A stretch of DNA of 21,480 bases from an uncultured Eubacteriales bacterium (GTDB lineage Bacteria > Bacillota > Clostridia > Oscillospirales > Acutalibacteraceae): assembly GCA_900321665.1 (NCBI GenBank), contig ONWY01000003.1, positions 1 through 21,480 on the forward strand, given 5' to 3'. The first letter of the stretch is position 1. Each line of letters begins with the position of its first letter. Shown one piece after another: positions 6,627 through 13,088 of the stretch. The position numbers and the translations under genes are program-made. The notes below the pieces were generated by a model. That model saw only the letters and a program-made list of their open reading frames with translations, made no database searches and had not been told where the DNA came from.

Positions 6627-7288
6627 ACAAAAGCCCTCCAATTTATAGTTTTAGAATATCTATATGCGTACTTACCGCCAACCCCAAGCATAATACCAAC
6701 AGAAACCAAATATAATGTGCGTGCCATTTCCTTTAGAGTGTTATTCTTCTTAGGCGGTTGTTCCGTAATGATAACCTTTGGCTGATCAGGCGCAGGCAGT
6801 TTGAACTCCTCTAATTCTCCGGATTCAGAAATAGAATAAACATTTACCGGCTTGCCATTACAAGATTTCAAAGTGTTAATGTTTAATGCGTCCACGCTCA
6901 ACTTCTTATCGTTAGTTATTAAAAGTTGGGAATGATGCTCTTTATTTATAGTCATACGAGCTATTAAAGAAGGGTCTGCAAAGGCAGCGAAAATTTCTTC
7001 TTTAGAATATTCGCAGTCTTCAAGCGTAAAAACATCGCAGTACTTCTCTATAATTTCATAGGCCTTTTCAGCCAGATGAACAGTTTGCTCTTTTTTACGG
7101 ATTTTGTGCTTCATTAACTCGTGCGATACTGGAGCAGTAATCAATATTCTCTTATTCGCCGCCAGTAGGTATGGGCGTATCGCTTCGATAACACTCTCCG
7201 TATTTTTACTCTGCATTAGCGAGCAAGTGTCAATATAAATAAGGTCGCTTTCCGTCAGCAAACCATAAATATTGTCTTGAGTTTCCAT
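6623..7288 (-). CDS. PIN-domain putative ribonuclease with C-terminal membrane helix
   Basis: 221 residues. The N-terminal half has the PIN pattern: LIYIDTCSLMQ (acidic Asp20), ITAPVSHELMKHK (Glu57) and LLITNDKKLSVDA (Asp127, Asp133), the positions of the metal-binding acids of PIN nucleases. A Pro-rich linker (about residues 165-185) leads to one transmembrane helix, TLYLVSVGIMLGVGGKYAY (about 191-209), and a short basic tail. PIN domains usually cut RNA in toxin-antitoxin modules, but classical VapC toxins are about 130 residues and soluble, so this is an unusual anchored form. Start 7288 has an AAAGGG site. It is divergent from the helix-turn-helix-like gene at 7413. Confidence 0.75.
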   Translation of the reverse strand: METQDNIYGLLTESDLIYIDTCSLMQSKNTESVIEAIRPYLLAANKRILITAPVSHELMKHKIRKKEQTVHLAEKAYEIIEKYCDVFTLEDCEYSKEEIFAAFADPSLIARMTINKEHHSQLLITNDKKLSVDALNINTLKSCNGKPVNVYSISESGELEEFKLPAPDQPKVIITEQPPKKNNTLKEMARTLYLVSVGIMLGVGGKYAYRYSKTINWRAFV

Positions 7289-7304
7289 AATTTTTCCCTT
7301 TCTA

Positions 7305-7333
7305 TTGATTTTAAAGTTGCCTCGTGTTATTAT
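7305..7333 (+). promoter_or_regulatory. Promoter of the 7413 gene
   Basis: TTGATT (7305-7310), a 17-base spacer, TATTAT (7328-7333), giving a leader of about 75 bases. It faces the minus-strand promoter at 7344-7372, so the two transcripts would overlap at their 5' ends. Confidence 0.6.
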
Positions 7334-7343
7334 GTCTAAAAAC

Positions 7344-7372
7344 AGTATATCGAAAAATTTCTGCATTTTCAA
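7344..7372 (-). promoter_or_regulatory. Promoter of the PIN operon
   Basis: On the minus strand TTGAAA (7372-7367), a 17-base spacer and TATACT (7349-7344). A small inverted repeat (GCATT 7364-7368, AATGC 7371-7375) overlaps the -35 and could be an operator. Confidence 0.65.
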
Positions 7373-7412
7373 TGCGCAATTTTATAATTTTTTGCCGATT
7401 GGAGTTGTTATA

Positions 7413-8081
7413 ATGGCTTATACCCCTATAAAGAGAGTTAGAATAGACAAAGAAATCTTTGAATCAATAATTCACATAAAAGGTGAACACATTTCAACCC
7501 TTGGAGACCCGAGCCGTGAAAAACTTTGCTCAACTCGTTGTTTACACGATTCCTTGAAGAAAGGTATTATTAAAGAATCGTATTTATCTGCTATAGCAAA
7601 AGAAATTAATGTTGATAAAAGATATCTTAGCGGTGAAATATATGAAAGGCGCTACAGTAATACTCCACTAGAGTATTATCTTTCAAAAATTGATGAATAC
7701 CCGTATAATCGTGAAGAAAACGAAAAACAAAGAATCCAATATAGAATTAATTTTTTGGACACTATACTTGCCAACTTTAATTTGTCATACTTTGATTACG
7801 ATTCACTAAAATCATCAGAACAATCTAATTTCTTTGCTAAACTTCTGCTCAACATTCTTAACACTCTTCAAGAATATTTTAAAATTGACGATGATACATA
7901 TAATGGTTTTAATTATCTAATTCAAGATTGTCAGATGTCTGCCTTTGTTACTGAAACAGTTTTGCCTTTATATCTTGAATCGCCACCAGATGGATATACC
8001 CAAGACGATATTGAATCGATGACTGACATTGAGGTGTATAATTTATATATGTTTTTAGAATATGGGGTTGAACCATATTAA
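7413..8081 (+). CDS. Helix-turn-helix-like protein divergent from the PIN operon
   Basis: 222 residues. Residues about 45-75 (SLKKGIIKESYLSAIAKEIN and VDKRYLSGE) have the spacing of a helix-turn-helix: a helix with alanines, a turn, then a recognition-type helix. The remaining 140 residues are acidic and helical with many Tyr/Phe/Asn and no motif that I recognise. Start 7413 is set by GGAG eight bases upstream. A regulator of the divergent PIN operon is the simplest role, but it could also be a third effector of the module. Composition is strongly AT-rich. Its stop codon lies inside the left arm of repeat element A. Confidence 0.6.
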   Translation: MAYTPIKRVRIDKEIFESIIHIKGEHISTLGDPSREKLCSTRCLHDSLKKGIIKESYLSAIAKEINVDKRYLSGEIYERRYSNTPLEYYLSKIDEYPYNREENEKQRIQYRINFLDTILANFNLSYFDYDSLKSSEQSNFFAKLLLNILNTLQEYFKIDDDTYNGFNYLIQDCQMSAFVTETVLPLYLESPPDGYTQDDIESMTDIEVYNLYMFLEYGVEPY

Positions 8082-8089
8082 ACAATCTT

Positions 8090-8119
8090 TTAAGTTAAAT
8101 AAATATAAAAGAATTCCAT
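8090..8119 (-). CDS. Micro-ORF, nine residues, in element A
   Basis: ATG to TAA encodes MEFFYIYLT. A full-strength AAAGGAGGTG lies 11 bases upstream (from GGAGG) in the loop of a hairpin. Copy B encodes a peptide of exactly the same length and character (MEVIYFIIS). It could be a leader peptide or the stub of a small hydrophobic type I toxin. Translation is unproven. Confidence 0.3.
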   Translation of the reverse strand: MEFFYIYLT

Positions 8120-8176
8120 TTCAACATCCACCTCCTTTCACCCGATGTTGTTCGGAAATAATATGGCTTTTTTAAT

Positions 8177-8206
8177 CAAGGCAGTGAGTTCTCCCTCACT
8201 GCCTTG
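8177..8206. terminator. Hairpin terminator in element A
   Basis: 12-bp perfect stem with the loop TTCTCC. On the plus strand it is followed by GTGTTTTTC, on the minus strand by a poorer T stretch. It separates the convergent genes at 7413 and 8214. Confidence 0.6.
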
Positions 8207-8213
8207 TGTTTTT

Positions 8214-9098
8214 CTATTGTTCCGGTGAATAAACGGAAACGGATATTTCTTCATCATCGGGGTCAAAGTTGATGCTCACTTTATAGCCGGTTTCATTTTC
8301 TGCATTGTACATGGAATACTCGGTATAGTCATAGTTTTTGTCATCCTTTGTAAATCCCTGTTCTTTGCAGGCGTTTACATAGGTTTGAAAGTCTGTTTTA
8401 GCGGTGCCGTGCATAGTGAAGTGCAGGGCTGTATCGTTCTCGGTCACAAGTTCCACATATTCCGCTGTCGGTTTCGGAACCGCTTTTGCTAAGGCGCTTT
8501 CGCTCCACTCAAAAGCCTTAACGGAGCCGGAATCATCAGAATAACTTTTTGCCTTAAAGTCATAGTTTGTGGTGACAATATTACCGTCTTTAATGTAGGA
8601 AACGGTTGCTACATCAGGTTCAAACATTTCACAAACAGCTGCATCCCGTACATAGTAGGTGCCTGTGAAGTAGTAGCAATGAATGTTTTTGCAAGTATCA
8701 CCGGATTTAACAACTTTATCACTTTTAAAGTGTATTTGCGGTTCGTTCTCCTTGATTTGCTCAAACTCATTTTTTTCGAGAATATCAAGTTTTTCAATAG
8801 AAGCAAAGAAAGCATCTGTCTGTTCCGGGGTACTATCTGCCTTGAGCGTCATACATAGCGAAAATGCGGTAATTGTGTATTCGCTTGCGTTGGTCAAACT
8901 CATTAATGCAAACCTTTTTTTCTTGATGATACCGCTCGCAATTTCCCACTGTAAATCGGCAATGTCAATGCGCTTTTCTTCTTGTGCGGCGGTTGCCTTT
9001 TTATCGCTTCCCTGTTTGGTTTGTGTGCAGGCACAAAGACCTGCACACAAAGTGATGATGAGTGTTACAATGAGTAAACTGCTTATAATTTTTTTCAT
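8214..9098 (-). CDS. Lipoprotein of unknown function
   Basis: 294 residues. The signal peptide MKKIISSLLIVTLIITLCAG ends in LCAC, with Cys24 the likely lipidated residue. After a short polar linker come two regions: residues about 40-190 with alternating beta strands, including FALMSLTNASEYTITAFSLC, which resembles FxLYD-type extracellular beta domains, and a C-terminal 100-residue alpha/beta segment (EYVELVTENDTALHFTM, FQTYVNACKEQGFTKD, GYKVSINFDPDDEEISVSVY). No function is assigned. ATG 9098 was preferred to an upstream TTG because it has AGAGGA at the right distance. It follows the Mor-like gene by two bases, so the two form an operon. Confidence 0.8.
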   Translation of the reverse strand: MKKIISSLLIVTLIITLCAGLCACTQTKQGSDKKATAAQEEKRIDIADLQWEIASGIIKKKRFALMSLTNASEYTITAFSLCMTLKADSTPEQTDAFFASIEKLDILEKNEFEQIKENEPQIHFKSDKVVKSGDTCKNIHCYYFTGTYYVRDAAVCEMFEPDVATVSYIKDGNIVTTNYDFKAKSYSDDSGSVKAFEWSESALAKAVPKPTAEYVELVTENDTALHFTMHGTAKTDFQTYVNACKEQGFTKDDKNYDYTEYSMYNAENETGYKVSINFDPDDEEISVSVYSPEQ

Positions 9099-9100
9099 TT

Positions 9101-9388
9101 TCAATTCCTCTCTTTCGTTTTTAAAATTGTTCTAATCCACTTTTCACTGTAGCCGAATTTCGAAGCAAGCTGCTTTACATTTGTGCCGTCATATTCACAT
9201 ATTATTTGTTTTTGTACAAATTCTTTTGTGAATAAGTTCACGGGAAAATTGATTTGCTGACCACGGTATGCGGCATGTATTTTTAATGCAGCCTCAATAC
9301 CGACTAATTCGGCAAGTTCACAATAGATATGTGAAAGTTGATTGCTTTGAATTTCGTCCTGTGGCATTTCGGTAAAAACCTCTCTCAT
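9101..9388 (-). CDS. Mor-like transcriptional regulator
   Basis: 95 residues matching the Mor transcription activator family, first known from phage Mu: LSHIYCELAELVGIEAALKI, AAYRGQQINFPVN, then a C-terminal helix-turn-helix (VKQLASKFGYSEKWIRTIL). In Firmicutes such genes often sit in mobile elements or beside a gene they control. Start 9388 has AAAGGAG six bases upstream; longer in-frame starts up to 9556 run through the inverted repeat and are unlikely. The end of the gene contains the ribosome site of the lipoprotein gene that follows. Confidence 0.8.
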   Translation of the reverse strand: MREVFTEMPQDEIQSNQLSHIYCELAELVGIEAALKIHAAYRGQQINFPVNLFTKEFVQKQIICEYDGTNVKQLASKFGYSEKWIRTILKTKERN

Positions 9389-9500
9389 AAGTACTCCTTT
9401 CATCATTATTGATTTTTTAATTGGAACTTTCAAGTAACGCAGTTCCACGGAACACTTCCTTGGACAAAGGATGTGGAAAAACGTATACTCATAAAAGAGG

Positions 9501-9565
9501 TTGTAAATTTCGCGCAGAAAAAAAGCACCTGCATAAGCGGGTGCAGATATACGCAAAATTTACAA
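9501..9565 (-). promoter_or_regulatory. Nested inverted repeat with terminator, possible attenuator
   Basis: A 14-base inverted repeat (9501-9514 with 9552-9565, one mismatch that would be a G-U pair in the minus-strand RNA) encloses a second hairpin (9525-9532 with 9537-9544, one mismatch). On the minus strand the inner hairpin is followed by seven T, which makes an intrinsic terminator about 130 bases before the Mor-like start codon. It could attenuate the Mor/lipoprotein operon or end a transcript from further upstream. Confidence 0.5.
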
Positions 9566-9615
9566 ATCATATATTGAAACGTTTTGTTTCATTATAAAAG
9601 AAAGGAGAGAGTGTT

Positions 9616-9834
9616 TTGGTAAAAATCAAAGTAAAAAGCATTTATCAAGCAGTCAAGTATCTGGAAATGGCTTATTTTGAAAAACTTCCGTATGATATGC
9701 GAATCGGCTTTGATGAGGTGAAAGGTGAGAAGAAGGCGTATTATACCGTTGAAATCGGTACGGATGAAGAAACCTTTAAGGATTTGACCAAGCGGCGAGG
9801 ACTGTTCCGCTATGAAATTATTGAAACAGCTTAA
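9616..9834 (+). CDS. Small protein of unknown function
   Basis: 72 residues (KVKSIYQAVKYLEMAYFEKL, then a beta-hairpin-like KAYYTVEIGTDEETF segment and a basic end). It has no signal peptide or membrane segment and no family I recognise. The start is a TTG preceded by AGGAGAG at the right distance; no ATG or GTG fits. It stands alone between the Mor operon (divergent) and element B, and its coding sequence has good codon use over its whole length. Confidence 0.6.
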   Translation: MVKIKVKSIYQAVKYLEMAYFEKLPYDMRIGFDEVKGEKKAYYTVEIGTDEETFKDLTKRRGLFRYEIIETA

Positions 9835-9900
9835 CGATTTTTATCTCGTTAAAAAATGCCATATGTTACATAGCCTTTGTGATTGAAAGGGCAAATCGTA

Positions 9901-9930
9901 TTAACTTATTATGAAATAAATCACTTCCAT
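9901..9930 (-). CDS. Micro-ORF, nine residues, in element B
   Basis: Encodes MEVIYFIIS, with AAAGGAGG nine bases upstream. Same length, first two residues and hydrophobic character as the micro-ORF in copy A. Confidence 0.3.
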   Translation of the reverse strand: MEVIYFIIS

Positions 9931-9985
9931 TCAGCATCACCTCCTTTCACCAGATGTTGTTCGGAACCATATGGCATTTCAAAAC

Positions 9986-10013
9986 AAGGCAGCGAGGTTT
10001 TCCTCGCTGCCTT
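9986..10013. terminator. Hairpin terminator after the chrA operon, shared with element B
   Basis: 12-bp perfect stem with a TTTT loop, 22 bases after the stop of the chromate transporter gene. On the minus strand it is followed by GTTTTG. Confidence 0.6.
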
Positions 10014-10034
10014 AATTTATTACCATATCCGGTT

Positions 10035-10592
10035 TTATATGCCGTAAAGCAAAACGCCTGCCGCGCCGGAGAGGAGGATGAGGATAATCGGTGAAATGCC
10101 GTTTTTGAACACTTTTTTTGCACCAAAGTAGATGAGTGCGAGCACCGCCGCCAAACCGAGCGCCTTACAATCCGCCGTGCCGGAAAAATCCGAAAAAATG
10201 CATTTAACCAACATATAAATGCCTGTGGCAAGAATAATGCCGACCACGGCGGGTTTTATGCCGCCGACTGCCGCCTGAACGGCAGGTTTTTTGATGGCTT
10301 TTTGCATCACTTTCATCAGCACTAAAATAATGATGAATGCCGGCAACACGACGGCAAGCGTGGCAATTGCGGCACCTAAAATGCCGCCTTGCTCTTTGCC
10401 GACAAAGGTTGCCATATTCACCATTATCGGACCGGGCGTGCTTTCGCTGATGGCAATTAATTCGGCAAATTTGCTTTCATCCATCCACCCGTGTGCGAGC
10501 ACGGTGTCGCGCACCAGCGGTACGGCGGCATACCCGCCGAAAGAAAAACAGCCGACATATAAAAAAGCAAAAAACAGGTTGAGAAAAATCAT
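10035..10592 (-). CDS. chrA: Chromate transporter family protein, half-size (second half)
   Basis: 185 residues with the ChrA signature FSFGGYAAVPLVRD near the N-terminus and ISESTPGPIMVNMATFVG, followed by five to six hydrophobic segments. Half-size ChrA proteins work as pairs of opposite topology; the other half is encoded just upstream with an ATGA overlap. The family is known for chromate efflux coupled to sulfate or proton gradients, but many members have no tested substrate. Lying next to tungstate import and pterin cofactor genes, another oxyanion is conceivable (inference). Confidence 0.85.
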   Translation of the reverse strand: MIFLNLFFAFLYVGCFSFGGYAAVPLVRDTVLAHGWMDESKFAELIAISESTPGPIMVNMATFVGKEQGGILGAAIATLAVVLPAFIIILVLMKVMQKAIKKPAVQAAVGGIKPAVVGIILATGIYMLVKCIFSDFSGTADCKALGLAAVLALIYFGAKKVFKNGISPIILILLSGAAGVLLYGI

Positions 10593-11161
10593 TCTTCTTT
10601 CCCTCCCGTTTTTCTTTTGGTAATCGCATAAGCGGTAATGCCGATGAGGGCGCCTGCAAGCAACAGTACCACGGAACTGATTTTTACGGCGAAAATATCA
10701 AACAGCAGCATGGCAATACCGGCGGCGCATAAAATCACCATCGGCAAAACTTTTTTCGGTAATTTTTTGAACAGTCGCACGGCGGCGTCTATAATTAAAA
10801 TGCCAACGGCTACTTTAATACCTTTAAAAGCCGCGGCAACATAGCGATTTTTGATAAATGCATCAAAGAAAAAAGAGAGGATGAGAATAATCACAAACGA
10901 GGGTATTATCATCCCGAGCGTTGCCGCTACCGCACCTGCAATGCCTTTTTGCTTATTCCCCACATAGGTGGCGCAGTTAATTGCCACCGGTCCGGGGGTG
11001 GATTCCGCAACCACGGTAAGCGTTAACATTTCTTCTTCACTAATCCACTGTTTTTGTTCCACGCAGGTGCGCTCAATCAGCGGCAACATCGCATAGCCGC
11101 CGCCGAAGGTAAACAGCCCTATTTTGGCAAATTGTAAAAATAACTCAAATAATAATTTCAT
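10589..11161 (-). CDS. chrA: Chromate transporter family protein, half-size (first half)
   Basis: 190 residues. The ChrA motifs FTFGGGYAMLPLIE and VAESTPGPVAINCATYVG are both present, with about six hydrophobic segments and a basic tail (AITKRKTGGKEE) expected to face the cytoplasm. It is a paralogue of the next gene, and the two together equal one full-length ChrA. Start 11161 overlaps the MOSC stop by four bases (ATGA) and its stop overlaps the next start in the same way, so MOSC-chrA-chrA is one tightly coupled operon. Confidence 0.85.
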   Translation of the reverse strand: MKLLFELFLQFAKIGLFTFGGGYAMLPLIERTCVEQKQWISEEEMLTLTVVAESTPGPVAINCATYVGNKQKGIAGAVAATLGMIIPSFVIILILSFFFDAFIKNRYVAAAFKGIKVAVGILIIDAAVRLFKKLPKKVLPMVILCAAGIAMLLFDIFAVKISSVVLLLAGALIGITAYAITKRKTGGKEE

Positions 11162-11592
11162 AATACGGTAATTTCGTCGTTTTCTTTCACCGTTCCTCCG
11201 GTGAGTACGGTGCCGAAAATGCCTTCTCTCGGCATAATGCATTGACCGACCAATTCCTTAATGGCACAGCCGTCATGGCACTCTTTGCCGATTTGGGTGA
11301 TTTCTATCACCGCGCTCTCGCCGATTTTTAGTTTTGTGCCGACCGGCAGGGTGTGGAGCACAATGCCCTCGGTGGTGATGTTTTCCGCAAACATCCCGTG
11401 GCAGAGCCCGTCCGTGCGCATGCCCTGCGCTTTTTCAATGCTCTCTTTGGCAAGCAAGCTCACCTGGCGATGCCATTTGCCGGCGTGGGCGTCACCTTCA
11501 AAACCATAGTTTTCAATCAATGTGCCGGCATGAATATTCTTTTTCGGTGTTTTCTTTTTTTCGCTGATATTGATTGCAATTACTTTTGCCAT
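11158..11592 (-). CDS. MOSC-domain protein
   Basis: 144 residues, a single MOSC domain: AKVIAINISEKKKTPK start, GFEGDAHAGKWHRQVSLL, the FAENITTEGI strand, IGESAVIEITQIGKECHDGC with its conserved cysteines, and MPREGIFGTVLTGG. MOSC domains bind pyranopterin cofactors and transfer sulfur (as in the Moco sulfurase C-terminus and YiiM); stand-alone forms are usual next to moa genes in Clostridia. Position beside the tungsten cofactor operon supports a role in cofactor delivery or maturation. Start 11592 has GAGGT upstream. The array of hairpins at 11616-12150 separates it from moaA. Confidence 0.85.
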   Translation of the reverse strand: MAKVIAINISEKKKTPKKNIHAGTLIENYGFEGDAHAGKWHRQVSLLAKESIEKAQGMRTDGLCHGMFAENITTEGIVLHTLPVGTKLKIGESAVIEITQIGKECHDGCAIKELVGQCIMPREGIFGTVLTGGTVKENDEITVL

Positions 11593-11615
11593 AATGTACC
11601 TCGTTTTATTATTAA

Positions 11616-11643
11616 ATGTTGAATGTTGAATGTTGAATGTTGA
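11616..11643. repeat. Seven-base tandem repeat
   Basis: Four perfect copies of ATGTTGA in a row, right after the MOSC start, followed by related degenerate copies (near 11684-11705). Confidence 0.85.
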
Positions 11644-11652
11644 GTTAAGGTG

Positions 11653-12150
11653 GCGCAGATTCGCTGCGCGAATAATTTTGAATTATGAATGTCGAATGTT
11701 GAATTAAGGTGGCGAAACGAAGTTTCGCATTTTAAAAAAGTTTGAAGTGTGAAGAGTTGAGAGTGGAGTTGTGGTGGCGAAGCAAAGCTTCGCATTTTAG
11801 CAGAGCGAAGCGAACGCCAAGGTTCTGCCACTTGTGGCAGGTTCTTATAATTTTACATTTTACTTTCTACATTCTAATTTTCATTTAGCATTTAGCATTT
11901 TGAATTTAGAATTTTCTTCATCGTGTAGCGATTTCATTGTGTGAAAGCCATGTTTTCACACTACCCTCATTCTACCGTAAACGGTAGCACAAATAGTCAT
12001 GAAACTATTAGAGCGCAGCGGAACAGGTGCGGGTGTCCCGCCCACCACATTTGCGAAGCAAATATTTCACATTGCCGCAGGCAATATTTCATAGCGAAGC
12101 TATTTCACTCGCCGCAGGCGAATTTCATTGTGTGAAAGGAACTTTCACAC
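11653..12150. repeat. Array of small perfect hairpins
   Basis: The 557-base gap between MOSC and moaA has no gene. It is a string of short palindromes with 3-6 base loops and different stems: 11653-11669, 11712-11728, 11777-11793, 11825-11840, 11920-11932, 11939-11961, 11972-11987, 11992-12009, 12029-12041, 12049-12063, 12071-12085, 12091-12103, 12109-12121 and 12130-12150. In the left part the hairpins follow GGTGGCG; in the right part they are separated by ATTTCA(C/T), and loops are mostly GAA or GCA. The module ATTTCATTGTGTGAAAG...TTTCACACTACCCTC occurs twice (11931 and 12122). Similar strings are common between genes in Oscillospiraceae-type genomes; function unknown. Confidence 0.8.
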
Positions 12151-13085
12151 TACCCTCCCGTTTGATTCAACCCGTGCATTTGCCGCTTTAATTCAAAATT
12201 ATGACCGGCAGGCTTTTGAAAAATAATTTTTTTAATTTCTTCACACAGTCTTTGTTCATCGTGAAAAAAGGGAAGAACATCAAAGGTCTTTTCCTGCCCG
12301 AGGCAGGGCTTAATTTTGCCGTCACACAACAGCCTGATGCGGTTGCATTCACTGCAGAATTTTCGGCTGACGGGATTGATGAAACCAACTCTGCCAAGAA
12401 AGCCGTCACCTTGGTAATACCGCGCCGTTCCTTCTTCGCTTTCGACAGGTTGTAAGAAAGGGAATTTTGCCAAGAGTTCATCCCCGGTAACGCGTAACGC
12501 CTCATTTTCGCCTTTTTCGGAAAATGGCATCAGTTCAATAAAGCGCACATCTATGGGCTTTTCTTTTGCAAGACGAATCATGGCTTCGGCACCGTCGGCA
12601 TTAACCCCTTTCATCAGCACGGCGTTAATTTTTACGGGCGCAAGCCCTGCCGCTTCGGCGGCTTCAATGCCCGCAAACACTTTGTGAAGCACATCGGCAC
12701 CGGTCAAGTGGCGGTAGGTGCTGCCGTCGGTACTGTCAAGGCTGATATTGACGCCGGTCAATCCCGCGTCTTTGAGTCTTTTCGCATACTGTTTTAAGTA
12801 GACGGCGTTTGTGGTGAGGGCAACCGTTTCAATGCCTTCAATGGAGGCGATGAGGCGCACGATTTCGGGCACATCTGCTCTCACAAGCGGTTCACCGCCG
12901 GTAATGCGCACTTTGGTAATGCCGCACTTTGCAAAGGCTTTGGCTATTTTGTAATACGCTTCGGGAGAGAGTTCTTCCGCTTTTTTTGCGCAGTCATCCT
13001 TGCCGCAATACACACAATTGAGGTTGCAGCGTTGTGTAATGGAAATACGTAGGTAGGAGATTTCTCTGCCGAAACTGTCTTTCAT
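12150..13085 (-). CDS. moaA: GTP 3',8-cyclase MoaA (radical SAM)
   Basis: 311 residues. It converts GTP to 3',8-cyclo-H2GTP, the first step of pyranopterin synthesis. The radical SAM cluster motif is RCNLNCVYC (Cys20, Cys24, Cys27); the second cluster is FCSECNRIRLLCDGKIKPC (Cys244, Cys247, Cys261). The SAM-binding TGGEPL and the C-terminal double glycine (QTGG) needed for activity are present. It is slightly shorter than the usual 320-340. It starts three bases after the moaC stop with an AAGGAT site and is the last gene of the long minus-strand operon; the hairpin array follows at once. Confidence 0.95.
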   Translation of the reverse strand: MKDSFGREISYLRISITQRCNLNCVYCGKDDCAKKAEELSPEAYYKIAKAFAKCGITKVRITGGEPLVRADVPEIVRLIASIEGIETVALTTNAVYLKQYAKRLKDAGLTGVNISLDSTDGSTYRHLTGADVLHKVFAGIEAAEAAGLAPVKINAVLMKGVNADGAEAMIRLAKEKPIDVRFIELMPFSEKGENEALRVTGDELLAKFPFLQPVESEEGTARYYQGDGFLGRVGFINPVSRKFCSECNRIRLLCDGKIKPCLGQEKTFDVLPFFHDEQRLCEEIKKIIFQKPAGHNFELKRQMHGLNQTGG

Positions 13086-13088
13086 TGT

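Larger units (their letters stand above)
8073..8206 (-). repeat. Structured repeat element, copy A
   Basis: Read on the minus strand: a 12-bp terminator-type hairpin (8206-8195 with 8188-8177), then CCATATTA (8166-8159), a 7-bp hairpin CAACATC/GATGTTG (8150-8144 with 8128-8122) whose 15-base loop holds GAAAGGAGGTG, a 9-codon ORF (8119-8090), and TAATATGG (8080-8073), which is the exact complement of CCATATTA and closes the structure. Copy B at 9854-10013 has the same order and a nearly identical core. The hairpin at 8177-8206 also lies just after the stop of the lipoprotein gene at 8214 and can serve as its terminator. Confidence 0.75.
9854..10013 (-). repeat. Structured repeat element, copy B
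   Basis: Same order as copy A on the minus strand: 12-bp hairpin (10013-10002 with 9997-9986), AAATGCCATATG (9979-9968), hairpin GATGTTG region (9959-9953) with its partner at 9938-9932 and a loop carrying GAAAGGAGGT, a 9-codon ORF (9930-9901), and the closing arm at 9865-9854. The closing stem is 12 bp and perfect. Compared with copy A the stems differ at several positions but remain paired (one A-U becomes G-U in the core hairpin; UA pairs become a G-C in the closing stem). A second SD-masking pairing, CCTTTCA with TGAAAGG (9890-9884 with 9949-9943), is present only here. Confidence 0.75.
9883..10013 (+). ncRNA. Possible antisense RNA over the element B Shine-Dalgarno
   Basis: On the plus strand TTGAAA (9883-9888), an 18-base spacer and TATTAT (9907-9912) form a plausible promoter. 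A transcript from about 9919 would end at the hairpin 9986-10013, about 95 nt, and would carry CACCTCCTTTC, complementary to the minus-strand Shine-Dalgarno and identical to the anti-SD end of 16S rRNA. The T tract after the hairpin is weak (TTAATTTATT). Confidence 0.3.

Noticed and set aside
9854..9979. Retron-type RNA suggested by the 12-bp closing arms
   Set aside because: No reverse transcriptase gene is nearby, and the second copy has shorter arms with an internal ribosome site and ORF.
8073..10013. Insertion sequence or composite transposon bounded by elements A and B
   Set aside because: No transposase lies between them, no target duplications were seen, and each hairpin sits where a terminator is expected.
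12049..12150. CRISPR-like appearance of the hairpin array
   Set aside because: Repeated parts are only 6-7 bases, the intervening sequences are palindromes, and no cas genes are present.
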